64,000 nucleotides of DNA from Streptomyces dysideae (lineage in GTDB: Bacteria > Actinomycetota > Actinomycetes > Streptomycetales > Streptomycetaceae): positions 107,091 to 171,090 of the forward strand of contig NZ_KQ949089.1 in NCBI RefSeq assembly GCF_001514305.1, read 5' to 3'. The notes beneath the pieces are model-generated. The model was not told where the DNA came from. It searched no databases and saw nothing but the letters and a program-made list of their open reading frames with translations. Below, one piece after another: positions 8,689 to 16,651 of the stretch. Both the position numbers and the translations under genes were made by a program. How positions within the stretch are numbered: the stretch's first letter is position 1; each line of letters opens with the position of its first letter.

Positions 8689-9599
8689 CAGCTCAGCCCC
8701 AGGTTCTGCCACGCTTTCAGCGCGAGTTCGTGAGCTTCTTCCATAGACCACTTCTGCCCAGGGCCGAACAGCGGCTTGATGCCATTCGGCTCGTTCCAGT
8801 CCTTAGCGGAGCCACCGGGTTTAGTCTGATTCCAGATGTAGGTAATGACCGCCGCGATGTCATCAGTCAACGGTGTAAGTCCACCGTGGTTAAAGCGGCC
8901 ATCCGGCACGCGATACACGAGGCACTCCATGAAGTAGCTCGGCAGAGCCTCAATCTTGCCCGCGGCAACCAGGTCATTCTCAACACGCTTCAAAATGCGC
9001 ACCATGCGCTTGTAGCGTCGGCCAGTGCCGCGTTCATTCTTCTCCACTCCGTTGTCGTACTGCTGCTCGGGGTAGTTCACTACCCAGTCGCCGTTCGTTC
9101 GTCGCGTTGTGGTGCCCTCGAAGTATCGAACTTCACCCATGGTGTCGTAGTAATATTTCCGGTGCTGGAATGAAGGCACAACGTCAGCCTTGACCCGACC
9201 GCCATTCTCAGCAATCTCGATAGCGGTAGAGCCTGACGTATCGCAGTCACTGCCATACGCGTGCTTCATAGCTTTCTCAAGCTCCGAGCGAAAGGCAGCC
9301 CCCTCGTATCGCCTGCCCGTCAAGGGACGCCGGACGATCTTTTCTTCTTGACGCAACGCATCGTCGTTGAAGTAGTTGAACCCCTTGTGGATTACAGCGA
9401 TATCAACGTCGCTGTCAGCGCGGACGTTGGTGTTGTTCTTGTACGACCCCTTCGGCAACAACCTGATGCCTATGCCGTCGAAGCCACTCCAGCTTTCGAC
9501 GGCCTTGCGCACCATGCGCTCAGCTCTGTCTTGCTTGTCTTGTTCGGTATCACTGGACGGCGCCGTGTAGCGCGTCAGCTTGTCTTCCAGTGCTGTCAT
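8688..9599 (-). CDS. CD-NTase (cGAS/DncV-like nucleotidyltransferase), CBASS
   Basis: The 303-residue protein has ATG 9599 with GGGGAG six bases upstream. The nucleotidyltransferase signature is GSYKNNTNVRADSDVD: Gly51-Ser52, then Asp64 and Asp66 for metal binding. A third Asp139 is in RVKADVVP. This is the SMODS/CD-NTase layout, and enzymes of this family make cyclic di- or trinucleotides after phage infection. It is the first gene of a minus-strand operon with the Cap15-like effector (one-base overlap) and the DisA_N-like protein. No Cap2/Cap3 ubiquitin-like genes or HORMA/TRIP13 genes are adjacent, which would make it a short, type I-like system apart from the extra gene. Confidence 0.88.
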   Translation of the reverse strand: MTALEDKLTRYTAPSSDTEQDKQDRAERMVRKAVESWSGFDGIGIRLLPKGSYKNNTNVRADSDVDIAVIHKGFNYFNDDALRQEEKIVRRPLTGRRYEGAAFRSELEKAMKHAYGSDCDTSGSTAIEIAENGGRVKADVVPSFQHRKYYYDTMGEVRYFEGTTTRRTNGDWVVNYPEQQYDNGVEKNERGTGRRYKRMVRILKRVENDLVAAGKIEALPSYFMECLVYRVPDGRFNHGGLTPLTDDIAAVITYIWNQTKPGGSAKDWNEPNGIKPLFGPGQKWSMEEAHELALKAWQNLGLS

Positions 9600-9779
9600 A
9601 AATACTCCCCGTTCTTACTTTTGCTGTACGGCCTGAGCTACCTCATACGTCTCAGCCCCGTGATCTTCTTACCCGGTACGTCGACCTACGCTAGCCGGTG
9701 GCACTGACAATCACTCACGCTCCGTCAGGAGCAGGGCAGACAAAGGGAGTAGACCACCCTCACTCCTGACCGTTTGTGA

Positions 9780-10898
9780 TCACTTCTGTCGACCGGTGAC
9801 CGTCTGTATCTCCCGCTCCAACGCCCACACGAACGCCACGCCGCCCTTGGGGAACGTCCAGCCCTCGTAGGCAACTTCGACGCTCGGTGACGGGTCCGAC
9901 GCACCAAGTTCGGTGTACCGCGGCTGACGTGGACCAGAGAGGTAGTCGATAACGTTCACGCGGCGGATACCGCAATCGCCGTACCAAAGTTCAGCCCTGA
10001 AGTCCTTGGTGGGTTGGGCGAGATCGAGGTGCAGGACGTGTCCGTGCTGCTGCACCAGCACGCGGTAGGTGTACGAGACGGTGACCGCTTCGTCGGTCTT
10101 CATGTCGCCGCCGAGGCTCACGGTGAAGACCTGGCCCTCCTTGCGGACGCTGCGCCGGATCTTCTGCGGCTTGCCGTTGACGGCAACCTCCACCAGCTCG
10201 AAGACCTCGGGTGACGTAGCGTCGAGTCCCTCTACAGGCGGGAAGTACCACTCCGCTGCGGAAGTTGGATCGGTCAGCAGCTCCCGGTACGCGTCCAAGT
10301 CGGAGACGCAGGAGAAGCGAAGCACGGGGCTTGACGGCACGAAGCGGTACTCCCACCGGACGGTGGCGACGAACATCGCGCCTCGGCCTTCCGCCGGCCC
10401 CTTGGTCCAGGGCGCGAGCGCTACCGCAGCGTGGGCGTCTTCCCAGCGCTGCCGCGCTCCGATGATCTGCTCTCGGAGGTCTTGGTAGGCGTCCGCGGCC
10501 AGCTCCTTGTCACCGAGCCGGATGGACAGGCAGTTCTCGACGATGCGGTCCAAGGTCTCCTCGGAAGCCACGTTGGTCAGGGCCTCCGGCGCGAAGGCGA
10601 AGCCGTCGACTACGGCGTCCCGGATGGCTGGTGCTTCTTCGGAGAGGACCTTGCGGAGACGCTGGTTGGCTCGGACTTCGGCGTCGGCCTGGTCGATGTA
10701 CTCGAAGAAGATCGCGATGAGGCCGGTGGTGAAGAGGGCCGAGCCGACTTCCATTACGGGCAGTGCGTCAAACCAGGCGCCGGCGGGGCTGCCGCTCGCC
10801 CAGTGGGCGAGGAGCATCAGGGCGACACCAACCACCGTGACGACGGTGGCGAGCAAGGCAAGTTTGGTCTGGTAGAGGCGCTCTAACGGGCTCGACAT
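9780..10898 (-). CDS. Two-TM membrane protein with large soluble domain, unknown
   Basis: The 372-residue protein starts at ATG 10898 (MSSPLERLYQTKLALLATVV). Two membrane helices lie at about 15-36 and 50-70, followed by a long cytoplasmic part. That part has a helical stretch to about 160 and a beta-rich C-terminal half. I do not recognise the family. It is read toward the CBASS operon with about 180 bases between them, so it may belong to the same defence island but not obviously the same transcript. Confidence 0.6.
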   Translation of the reverse strand: MSSPLERLYQTKLALLATVVTVVGVALMLLAHWASGSPAGAWFDALPVMEVGSALFTTGLIAIFFEYIDQADAEVRANQRLRKVLSEEAPAIRDAVVDGFAFAPEALTNVASEETLDRIVENCLSIRLGDKELAADAYQDLREQIIGARQRWEDAHAAVALAPWTKGPAEGRGAMFVATVRWEYRFVPSSPVLRFSCVSDLDAYRELLTDPTSAAEWYFPPVEGLDATSPEVFELVEVAVNGKPQKIRRSVRKEGQVFTVSLGGDMKTDEAVTVSYTYRVLVQQHGHVLHLDLAQPTKDFRAELWYGDCGIRRVNVIDYLSGPRQPRYTELGASDPSPSVEVAYEGWTFPKGGVAFVWALEREIQTVTGRQK

Positions 10899-10950
10899 AT
10901 ACAAGATCAATTGTAGCAAAAGCCCAGGTCAGAGCCAATGCCGGGCATAG

Positions 10951-10991
10951 GAAGACCCCGGGCCGCAGTGGTTACGACTCGGGGTCTTCTT
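10951..10991 (-). terminator. Terminator of the minus-strand microgene
   Basis: GAAGACCCCG (10951-10960) pairs perfectly with CGGGGTCTTC (10980-10989). On the minus strand it lies 26 bases after the stop of a 15-codon frame and before the next gene, so the microgene would be transcribed alone. Confidence 0.7.
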
Positions 10992-11016
10992 CAGGCGCGA
11001 GAGCGCGCGGGCGCTT

Positions 11017-11064
11017 CTAGCGGACCGCGCCGCCACTGCCGCCGCTGCCGTTGACGAACAGCAT
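11017..11064 (-). CDS. 15-residue peptide microgene opposite an XRE regulator
   Basis: On the minus strand GGAGGAGG is followed eight bases later by ATG 11064 and the frame MLFVNGSGGSGGAVR, stop. The ribosome site is among the best in the window, and a terminator hairpin follows. The peptide has a short hydrophobic head and a Gly/Ser-rich tail. It is divergent from the XRE gene at 11197 and has a hairpin over its leader region. It could be a signalling peptide read by the regulator, a leader peptide or a toxic microprotein. An in-frame ATG at 11070 is too close to the ribosome site. Nothing is proven. Confidence 0.45.
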   Translation of the reverse strand: MLFVNGSGGSGGAVR

Positions 11065-11091
11065 GACCATCACCTCCTCCGTATGCCGGGG

Positions 11092-11110
11092 GCTGCCTAC
11101 GAGAGGCAGC
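11092..11110. promoter_or_regulatory. Inverted repeat in the divergent xre/microgene region
   Basis: GCTGCCT and AGGCAGC form a perfect 7-bp inverted repeat around ACGAG. It lies just upstream of the microgene ribosome site, as expected for an operator of the neighbouring XRE protein or a leader hairpin. Confidence 0.4.
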
Positions 11111-11196
11111 ATAGGATACATGGTCATGGGATGCAGGGTGTTGGGACGCATCGTCTCTGGATCTTGAGGCTTGGGACATATGTAGTTGGGCGTGTT

Positions 11197-11457
11197 ATGG
11201 CAAAACAGCCCATCTCAGACGCTGCCCAGACCTTTGGGGCGCGGGTACGCGCCCGCAGGAACGAGCTCGGCAAGAGCCAGGAACGCCTTGCCGACGACAG
11301 TGGTATGCACTGGACGTTCATTGGGCAGGTCGAACGAGGCCAGCGCAACGTGAGCCTGCACAACATCCTGAAGTTGGCTGAGGCGCTGGGAGTTGATCCG
11401 GCGGAGCTGGTGCGGGGGTTGAGGGCTCCGGGCGACGCCCGTAGTGATGAGAGCTGA
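11197..11457 (+). CDS. XRE-family HTH regulator
   Basis: The 86-residue protein starts at ATG 11197. It is a single XRE/Cro helix-turn-helix: FGARVRARRNELGKSQERLA, then TFIGQVERGQRNVSLHNILK. There is no additional domain. It ends seven bases before the nuclease-like gene and is divergent from the microgene. Small XRE proteins in this position usually repress their own restriction or defence operon. Confidence 0.8.
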   Translation: MAKQPISDAAQTFGARVRARRNELGKSQERLADDSGMHWTFIGQVERGQRNVSLHNILKLAEALGVDPAELVRGLRAPGDARSDES

Positions 11458-11464
11458 GGGTGCC

Positions 11465-13084
11465 ATGAAGAACAGGGTCGACTGGACCGATGAGCGGCTC
11501 GGCTCCAACGTCTATGAAGACATGGTTTCCGTCCTCATCAGCCGTCTCCACCCGCAAGCACAGCGCATTGACGGGGCTGGTGGCGATGACGGCCGTGACG
11601 TCCAGCTTCCTCTGCCCACTGGCTTGGAGATCTTCCAACTGAAGAGGTTCACCGGACGCCTCGACGAGAGATCTGGCAGAAGAAGGCAGGTCGAAAAATC
11701 CCTTAAGAAGGCTGCCAAGCACGACCCAGCAGCCTGGTACCTGGTCGTTCCTATCAACCACACGGATGGCGAACTCAAGTGGTTTAGTGATTTGACGGCC
11801 GAGTATCCCTTCCCGTGCGTGTGGCGGGGGAAGGATTGGCTCGACGACCAGATGGCCTCGCATCCTGAACTCCCTCGGTACTATCTTGAAGACAGCAATT
11901 CCGAGATCGTCAGAATGATGCGGGAGATCAATCAAGAGCAAGCTGCTCTGGCTCGGGGTGTACCAGATCTTGTAAAGCGTGTGCGCACGCTCAAAGACCG
12001 CCTCAACACCCTCGACCCGCATTACGGGTTCAGCTTCAGCATCCAACCTGGTGGCGCTATCAACGTCACAGCCCACCCCCGATACCCTGGCGCCGAGAAA
12101 GACCGCCCCATCATGATTGGTGGGGCCTTCCGCTTCCCAGACACCGAACATGGCAAGAGAGTAGCCAACGCTCTCCAGGACAGTTTCAACTACGGAACAC
12201 CAACCGTCGTACCGAGCGAGTTCGTAAAAAGTCTATCGATCGATGCGCCTGCCAATTTTGGCGGCGTCTTCGAAGGTGGGGAACTCAAGGTAGGCGGCGC
12301 GATCGACAACACGCCTCTTGCCGACGCCAGGTTCGCTCTCCGAATCAAGGATGCGCAGGGAACTGTCAAGGCTCACCTGCCTCTCACAGCAACAGAACGC
12401 ACGTCCGGGCAGCGCGGAATTGAGCTGAAGCTGGTGGATCTCGTGGGGACCATCAGCGTTACAGCCCGCTTCGACATGCAGACTCACCGCGTCAAAATCA
12501 ACTACGCCTTTCACCAACCTGAGAACATTCTCCCTGGAACGCTTCTTCAAGCCGTCCGCTTCATGGCAGAGATGGGCGAAGGTCGTTCGGTGACCATGGT
12601 ACTGAATGGGACCGAAATCGGCCCGCCTATCGACATGTCCGCTTCGTATCCGGATGCCGGCGAGTTGGCCAAGCTGCTCCGTGTATTGGATGACATCCAG
12701 CGAATCAGCGGTGTGTACTTCGTTGTTCCTCGTTCCCTCTCTGACGGGGAAATCGAATCCATCACAGAGGTTCATCGCTATCTGACCAGTCAGTCAGTCG
12801 TTTCTCAGTGGAACCGTCTCAGCTTCACAGCCACGAAGGCATGGCTTGGCACACCCGAAGCCCAGCAGCTCAAGGAAGGCTCAGTTTCTGACTTCACCAC
12901 AGGGCAAGATCTACTGCTTCGACTTGGCGAAGACATTTTCAACCTCGGGCGCATCCAGATGACCTGTGCGTCCGCTAAGATCGCCTTCGTAACCGAGCTC
13001 CCTGATAGCGCGGATTCAAAAGCGGAAGTTGAAGTGACTCTTGTCCCGGGGGATGACTCCTCGATCTCGGTTTCCGTGGTCTAG
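11465..13084 (+). CDS. PD-(D/E)xK nuclease-like protein with unknown C-terminal region
   Basis: The 539-residue protein starts at ATG 11465, just after the XRE stop, with GAGGG upstream. The N-terminus has the core of the PD-(D/E)xK/Mrr-type fold: GAGGDDGRDVQL (Asp45), then LEIFQLKRF (Glu55, Gln58, Lys60), preceded by a helix with Glu18. The next segment (KSLKKAAKHDPAAWYLVVPI) continues that fold. From about residue 180 the protein is beta-rich and unrecognised. The XRE plus nuclease pair looks like a small restriction or abortive-infection module. No methyltransferase partner is adjacent in the same operon. Confidence 0.65.
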   Translation: MKNRVDWTDERLGSNVYEDMVSVLISRLHPQAQRIDGAGGDDGRDVQLPLPTGLEIFQLKRFTGRLDERSGRRRQVEKSLKKAAKHDPAAWYLVVPINHTDGELKWFSDLTAEYPFPCVWRGKDWLDDQMASHPELPRYYLEDSNSEIVRMMREINQEQAALARGVPDLVKRVRTLKDRLNTLDPHYGFSFSIQPGGAINVTAHPRYPGAEKDRPIMIGGAFRFPDTEHGKRVANALQDSFNYGTPTVVPSEFVKSLSIDAPANFGGVFEGGELKVGGAIDNTPLADARFALRIKDAQGTVKAHLPLTATERTSGQRGIELKLVDLVGTISVTARFDMQTHRVKINYAFHQPENILPGTLLQAVRFMAEMGEGRSVTMVLNGTEIGPPIDMSASYPDAGELAKLLRVLDDIQRISGVYFVVPRSLSDGEIESITEVHRYLTSQSVVSQWNRLSFTATKAWLGTPEAQQLKEGSVSDFTTGQDLLLRLGEDIFNLGRIQMTCASAKIAFVTELPDSADSKAEVEVTLVPGDDSSISVSVV

Positions 13085-13132
13085 CAGCCCTTACTCAGTC
13101 CCGAATCGGTTTCGGTTCATCCGCAATGAGCG

Positions 13133-14356
13133 TCAGTCGCGATTTACCTCGGCGACAGCGAGCAGATATTCACGGTTTGGTGTTTGCGATGCATGGAGAA
13201 CGTAGAAGTCGTTGCGGTTCAGCTGATCTGTGACGTCCTGAGCGCTTAGCTGCAAGCCACGCCAGACCAAAATTGACTCACCTTTATCCAACGCTACTGG
13301 CCACTCGCCATCGTCAAAATCAAAGCGGATATTGATCGACTTCTTCAACCGGATGCGCTCGTAGCGCTGATGCTTTAGTTGGTCGTAGCCCATCTCTACT
13401 TGATAGAGCGAGGGATCTATATTCAGGAGGTCTATAACTGCACCGTGTATCGGCGGAAGCACCTCATCACCCGGATCAACCTTGAAATCAAAGTACCGCC
13501 GTGTTCCTTCACTATCCAGCTTCATCGTGTACACCATGAAGTCATTGAAGCTCATGCTCTCGTGGATGACCCTGAGGGCACTATCTGGCGAGCGCATGTT
13601 GCCTAATGTGCCGCCGAGCAAGAGGACGAGGTTCGCCGTCTCGGCAGAGTCCTTCTTGATGTAGTCCTCGGCCAAGAGATTACCGAAGCCCTCACGGTTG
13701 ATATCGATCTCGTAGTCTTCGAAGTCCACACGGCCGCCGAACCACTCTTTAATGTTGTCCCGAGCAATCCTTAGCATCTCCGGACTGATATCGACTGCGA
13801 TGTAGCGCCCGAGCTTTCCTTGCTCAAGAAGGTTCCCTAAGAGCTCCTTCACCGGCCAGGCGTTACCTACACCGACATCTATTATGTTGACCTTCTTGAA
13901 CCGGCGCAGCAGTCCATCGAGGTAGCCTTGACTCATGCCCAGAAGTTCTATCGTGCTGTTCTCAAGGTTCGGCGCATCCTCCTCTATCAAGCGTTGAGCG
14001 TATTCGTCCCAGTGGTCGGCTCCATTACTGAAATAATTGTACTGACGTGGGATCTCGTGATGCATGACCAGGTTGGTCACTATGTCGTAAACCTGAGCCT
14101 GATTGAATATGCCGTAGAACTCAGGCTTAGGCTCTAACGACTCTACGGCGTGACGGGGCCTAAACTTCTTACCATTTGCTACCAGCTGCTTGATAGTCTC
14201 AATGTTTCTAGCTGTGTTTGAAACGTACGACCTATCGCCCTGGCGGTAGAGATCTAAATCCAACTTACCTTCTTTTGCGGATTCGATCCAGTTATGCACC
14301 GTCCTAACAGACACATGATATGTGTAAGCGATGTCAGAATTTTTAAAATAGAGCAT
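13133..14356 (-). CDS. HTH domain fused to EgtD-like SAM-dependent methyltransferase
   Basis: The 407-residue protein starts at ATG 14356. Residues 1-60 are a MerR/HTH-17-like DNA-binding unit (SDIAYTYHVSVRTVHNWIES). Residues about 100-400 are a Rossmann methyltransferase: motif I VNIIDVGVGNAW, YIAVDISPEML, then LVLLLGGTLGNM. The last two are typical of the histidine-specific EgtD/DUF2260 family. True EgtD acts in ergothioneine synthesis and has no HTH, and no EgtB or EgtE is nearby. The coding DNA is clearly AT-rich for Streptomyces. It faces away from three small unknown genes and sits in a defence island, so a regulatory or defence role is more likely than thiol synthesis. Confidence 0.65.
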   Translation of the reverse strand: MLYFKNSDIAYTYHVSVRTVHNWIESAKEGKLDLDLYRQGDRSYVSNTARNIETIKQLVANGKKFRPRHAVESLEPKPEFYGIFNQAQVYDIVTNLVMHHEIPRQYNYFSNGADHWDEYAQRLIEEDAPNLENSTIELLGMSQGYLDGLLRRFKKVNIIDVGVGNAWPVKELLGNLLEQGKLGRYIAVDISPEMLRIARDNIKEWFGGRVDFEDYEIDINREGFGNLLAEDYIKKDSAETANLVLLLGGTLGNMRSPDSALRVIHESMSFNDFMVYTMKLDSEGTRRYFDFKVDPGDEVLPPIHGAVIDLLNIDPSLYQVEMGYDQLKHQRYERIRLKKSINIRFDFDDGEWPVALDKGESILVWRGLQLSAQDVTDQLNRNDFYVLHASQTPNREYLLAVAEVNRD

Positions 14357-14388
14357 GTATCGAGTCCAGTCCTCTTATTAAATTGTGG

Positions 14389-14418
14389 TTGACATGTTTC
14401 AACATTGAGCGCTAACAT
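14389..14418 (+). promoter_or_regulatory. Possible sigma-70-type promoter in the divergent region
   Basis: TTGACA (14389-14394) and TAACAT (14413-14418) are 18 bases apart on the plus strand. An overlapping inverted repeat GTTGA-CATGTT-TCAAC could bind the HTH of the divergent methyltransferase gene. The first plus-strand start is about 290 bases downstream. In the rest of 14357-14711 I see no gene I can support. Confidence 0.35.
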
Positions 14419-14711
14419 ATTAATTGGACAGCTGATCCAATCGTCGGAAGATTCACGACCAATATCTTCAGTTACTTACCGTAACATTTCTCGTGATTTT
14501 CCTCAAGCTTAAGCCTTTCTTGAAAGAGGAAGGGAACGTTGCCGAACCTCGGCAACGCCGCCAAACTCTGTCTGGCTCCACTCGGAAAGCAATTCTTTCA
14601 CCTTGCGCCGAGTTAGATGCGGGACCCCAGAACACCAAGTTGGCCCTATTTACTTGCGTAATACACCTGTGGCTGGCTTCATAAGTCATGCCTCGGGTTA
14701 GGAAGGATGCC

Positions 14712-15023
14712 ATGCAGACAGTAAACTTGAAAGACCGATTTGGTCGAAATGAGCGAAGGATTCAGCAGAAGACCATAGCTCTTGATCCGGGTGCGGGTCG
14801 CTCCGTAAGCCTCGGCATTTGGGACGTCGATGAATCGGAGCCAGACTACGAGCTAGATATACCTCCAGACATGGAGGATCAGATTGGGATCTCTTACAAC
14901 CATTTAGACATCCCCGACGAGCCTCGTTACATGTTGCTCATACAGTTCCAGAACTTTGGGAGCAAGCGATGTGAAATAACATTGCGCCGGACAGAATTAG
15001 GCCTCAAGGGCGAGGAACAGTAA
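14712..15023 (+). CDS. Hypothetical protein, first of a three-gene operon
   Basis: The 103-residue product is not recognised. ATG 14712 is preceded five bases upstream by GGAAGG; ATG 14688 is an in-frame alternative without such a site. It has a basic N-terminal third, then an acidic middle (DVDESEPDYELDIPPDMEDQ) and a beta-rich end. There are no membrane segments. Its stop shares a base with the next start (TAATG). Confidence 0.55.
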   Translation: MQTVNLKDRFGRNERRIQQKTIALDPGAGRSVSLGIWDVDESEPDYELDIPPDMEDQIGISYNHLDIPDEPRYMLLIQFQNFGSKRCEITLRRTELGLKGEEQ

Positions 15024-15295
15024 TGGCGATTACTCAACTACCGAAAGAGTCTCTAGTCAGGGGGCAGCAGATCTCTTGTGTCATATGTTCAACCGCACTC
15101 TCTCTCGATAAGGCGACCGCCGGATTGCAAGATGAGACCGGCTTACAAGCATTTGCCTGCAATGAACATCTGAAGGAGAGCGATAGCCTGATCCTGGGAT
15201 GGGCAGAGTACATCGTTCGTTGCGAACACAAAATGATTGCTCGTCAGTTTGAGGAGGAGTATGGGGAGGGAGCTAATGCCTTCAATTTACGTTGA
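15023..15295 (+). CDS. Hypothetical zinc-finger-like small protein
   Basis: The 90-residue product starts at ATG 15023, overlapping the previous stop by one base. The pattern CVIC ... ACNEH (Cys-x2-Cys about 32 residues before Cys-x2-His) suggests a single zinc site. The remainder is helical (GWAEYIVRCEHKMIARQFEE). The family is not recognised. Coupling to both neighbours suggests one functional unit. Confidence 0.5.
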   Translation: MAITQLPKESLVRGQQISCVICSTALSLDKATAGLQDETGLQAFACNEHLKESDSLILGWAEYIVRCEHKMIARQFEEEYGEGANAFNLR

Positions 15296-15731
15296 AGTAC
15301 GCTCTCTTACGCAGGGAGCGACTCTATCCAAGGACTTAGCGCATCACCTCTTCACTCGCGTCTTGATACCTGGGCCGGTCATTGTTCTTACGGCTAATCC
15401 CATAGCATTCCACTCGGCCGCCGTTAAACAGTGGCGAAGAGTCATGCGGAGGGTTGAGCGAACCAGGGCGAGCACTCTGGACCACGAGCGTCTCATGGCT
15501 ACTACGCGCCTGTATCGACACATGCAACAACTTCGGTTCAGTAGTAAGCCTCCAACAGTGCCAACAGCCCAAGGAGTCTTCATACTCACGATTGATGAGA
15601 TCAGTACTAGCATGTCGCAAAACTGCCACACTGCTTATGTCACGGTGGATATCTGCGAGGTTCAGATGGCCAAACTTGAGGCAGCAATGCCAAAAGGCTC
15701 CCTCGTAGTTCAATACAAAACACCGGAGTAA
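15276..15731 (+). CDS. Hypothetical protein, third gene of the operon
   Basis: The 151-residue product starts at ATG 15276 inside the previous frame, preceded by GGGAGGG six bases upstream. It has mixed alpha/beta character with an Arg-rich helix in the middle (QWRRVMRRVERTRASTLDHE). There is no signal peptide or recognisable motif. The 20-base overlap with the preceding gene indicates coupled translation. Together with the two preceding genes it forms an uncharacterised AT-rich set opposite the HTH-methyltransferase. Confidence 0.55.
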   Translation: MPSIYVEVRSLTQGATLSKDLAHHLFTRVLIPGPVIVLTANPIAFHSAAVKQWRRVMRRVERTRASTLDHERLMATTRLYRHMQQLRFSSKPPTVPTAQGVFILTIDEISTSMSQNCHTAYVTVDICEVQMAKLEAAMPKGSLVVQYKTPE

Positions 15732-15793
15732 CGCCCGTGGCAACGCCCTTGGGCCTCTATCCGCTCCATGTTCTCGTCACTACGCTTGCCCTC

Positions 15794-16630
15794 ATGCCAA
15801 CTACAAACGTGAGCGTCCGCACCCTCGACGGTCTTCACCTGGCGGGCACGCTGGTGACGCCGGAGCAGCCAGCCACACACGCCGTTCTGCTCGTCCACGG
15901 CGGAGGCGTCACCCGCGAAGAGGGCGGTTTCTTCACGCGGTTGGCGACAGGGCTGGCAGAGGCCGGTGTGGCCTCCCTGCGCTTCGACCTCCGCGGCCAC
16001 GGACAGAGCGAGGGTCGTCAGGAAGACCTCACGCTCTCCAGCATCCTCAACGACATCCGGGTCATGCTGGCCTACGTCCGAGAGGCAACCGGAGCCGCGG
16101 AGGTCACGCTTCTTGGAGCCAGCTTCGGCGGTGGGATCTGTGCCTACTACGCCGCCCAGCGTCCGGACGACGTTCAGCGGCTGGTGCTCTTCAACCCCCA
16201 GCTCGACTACAAGAAGCGCACCATCGACAGCCGGCCCTTCTGGGAGAACGACTACCTCCAGGAGGAGGCGGCACAGCAGTTGGCGTCAGAGGGCTTCCTC
16301 CAGTTCACGCCGACCCTCAAGCACGGGCGGCCCATCTTCAACGAGGTGTTCTGGCTTCGTCCCCATGAAGCCCTCGGCGACGTCAAGGCTCCGACCCTCA
16401 TCGTGCACGGCACTGGGGACACCTTGGTGCCGTTCGAGTCGTCCAAGTTGGCCGTCTCCCAGTTCCGGGCCCCGTGCCAACTGGTCGCGATCGAGGGCGC
16501 ACAGCACGGCTTCGCTGTCCACGACGACCCGCAGTACCGGGAAGCCCAAAGCCAGGAGTGGCAGGCGTTCGTGATTCGGACGGTGGCGGATTGGGTGACG
16601 CGGGATGCTAACGGGGTGGGATCTGTCTGA
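15794..16630 (+). CDS. Alpha/beta hydrolase
   Basis: The 278-residue protein is read from ATG 15794; a GTG at 15737 would add 19 residues without improving the fold. It has the oxyanion segment LLVHGGG, the nucleophile elbow GASFGG, an acid in GTGDTLVPFES and the catalytic His in GAQHGF. This matches serine hydrolases of the BAAT/acyl-peptidase-like group acting on esters or amides; the substrate is unknown. It follows the three small genes closely but has a more Streptomyces-like composition. Confidence 0.8.
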   Translation: MPTTNVSVRTLDGLHLAGTLVTPEQPATHAVLLVHGGGVTREEGGFFTRLATGLAEAGVASLRFDLRGHGQSEGRQEDLTLSSILNDIRVMLAYVREATGAAEVTLLGASFGGGICAYYAAQRPDDVQRLVLFNPQLDYKKRTIDSRPFWENDYLQEEAAQQLASEGFLQFTPTLKHGRPIFNEVFWLRPHEALGDVKAPTLIVHGTGDTLVPFESSKLAVSQFRAPCQLVAIEGAQHGFAVHDDPQYREAQSQEWQAFVIRTVADWVTRDANGVGSV

Positions 16631-16651
16631 CCCTCCTGGGATCATCAGGGC

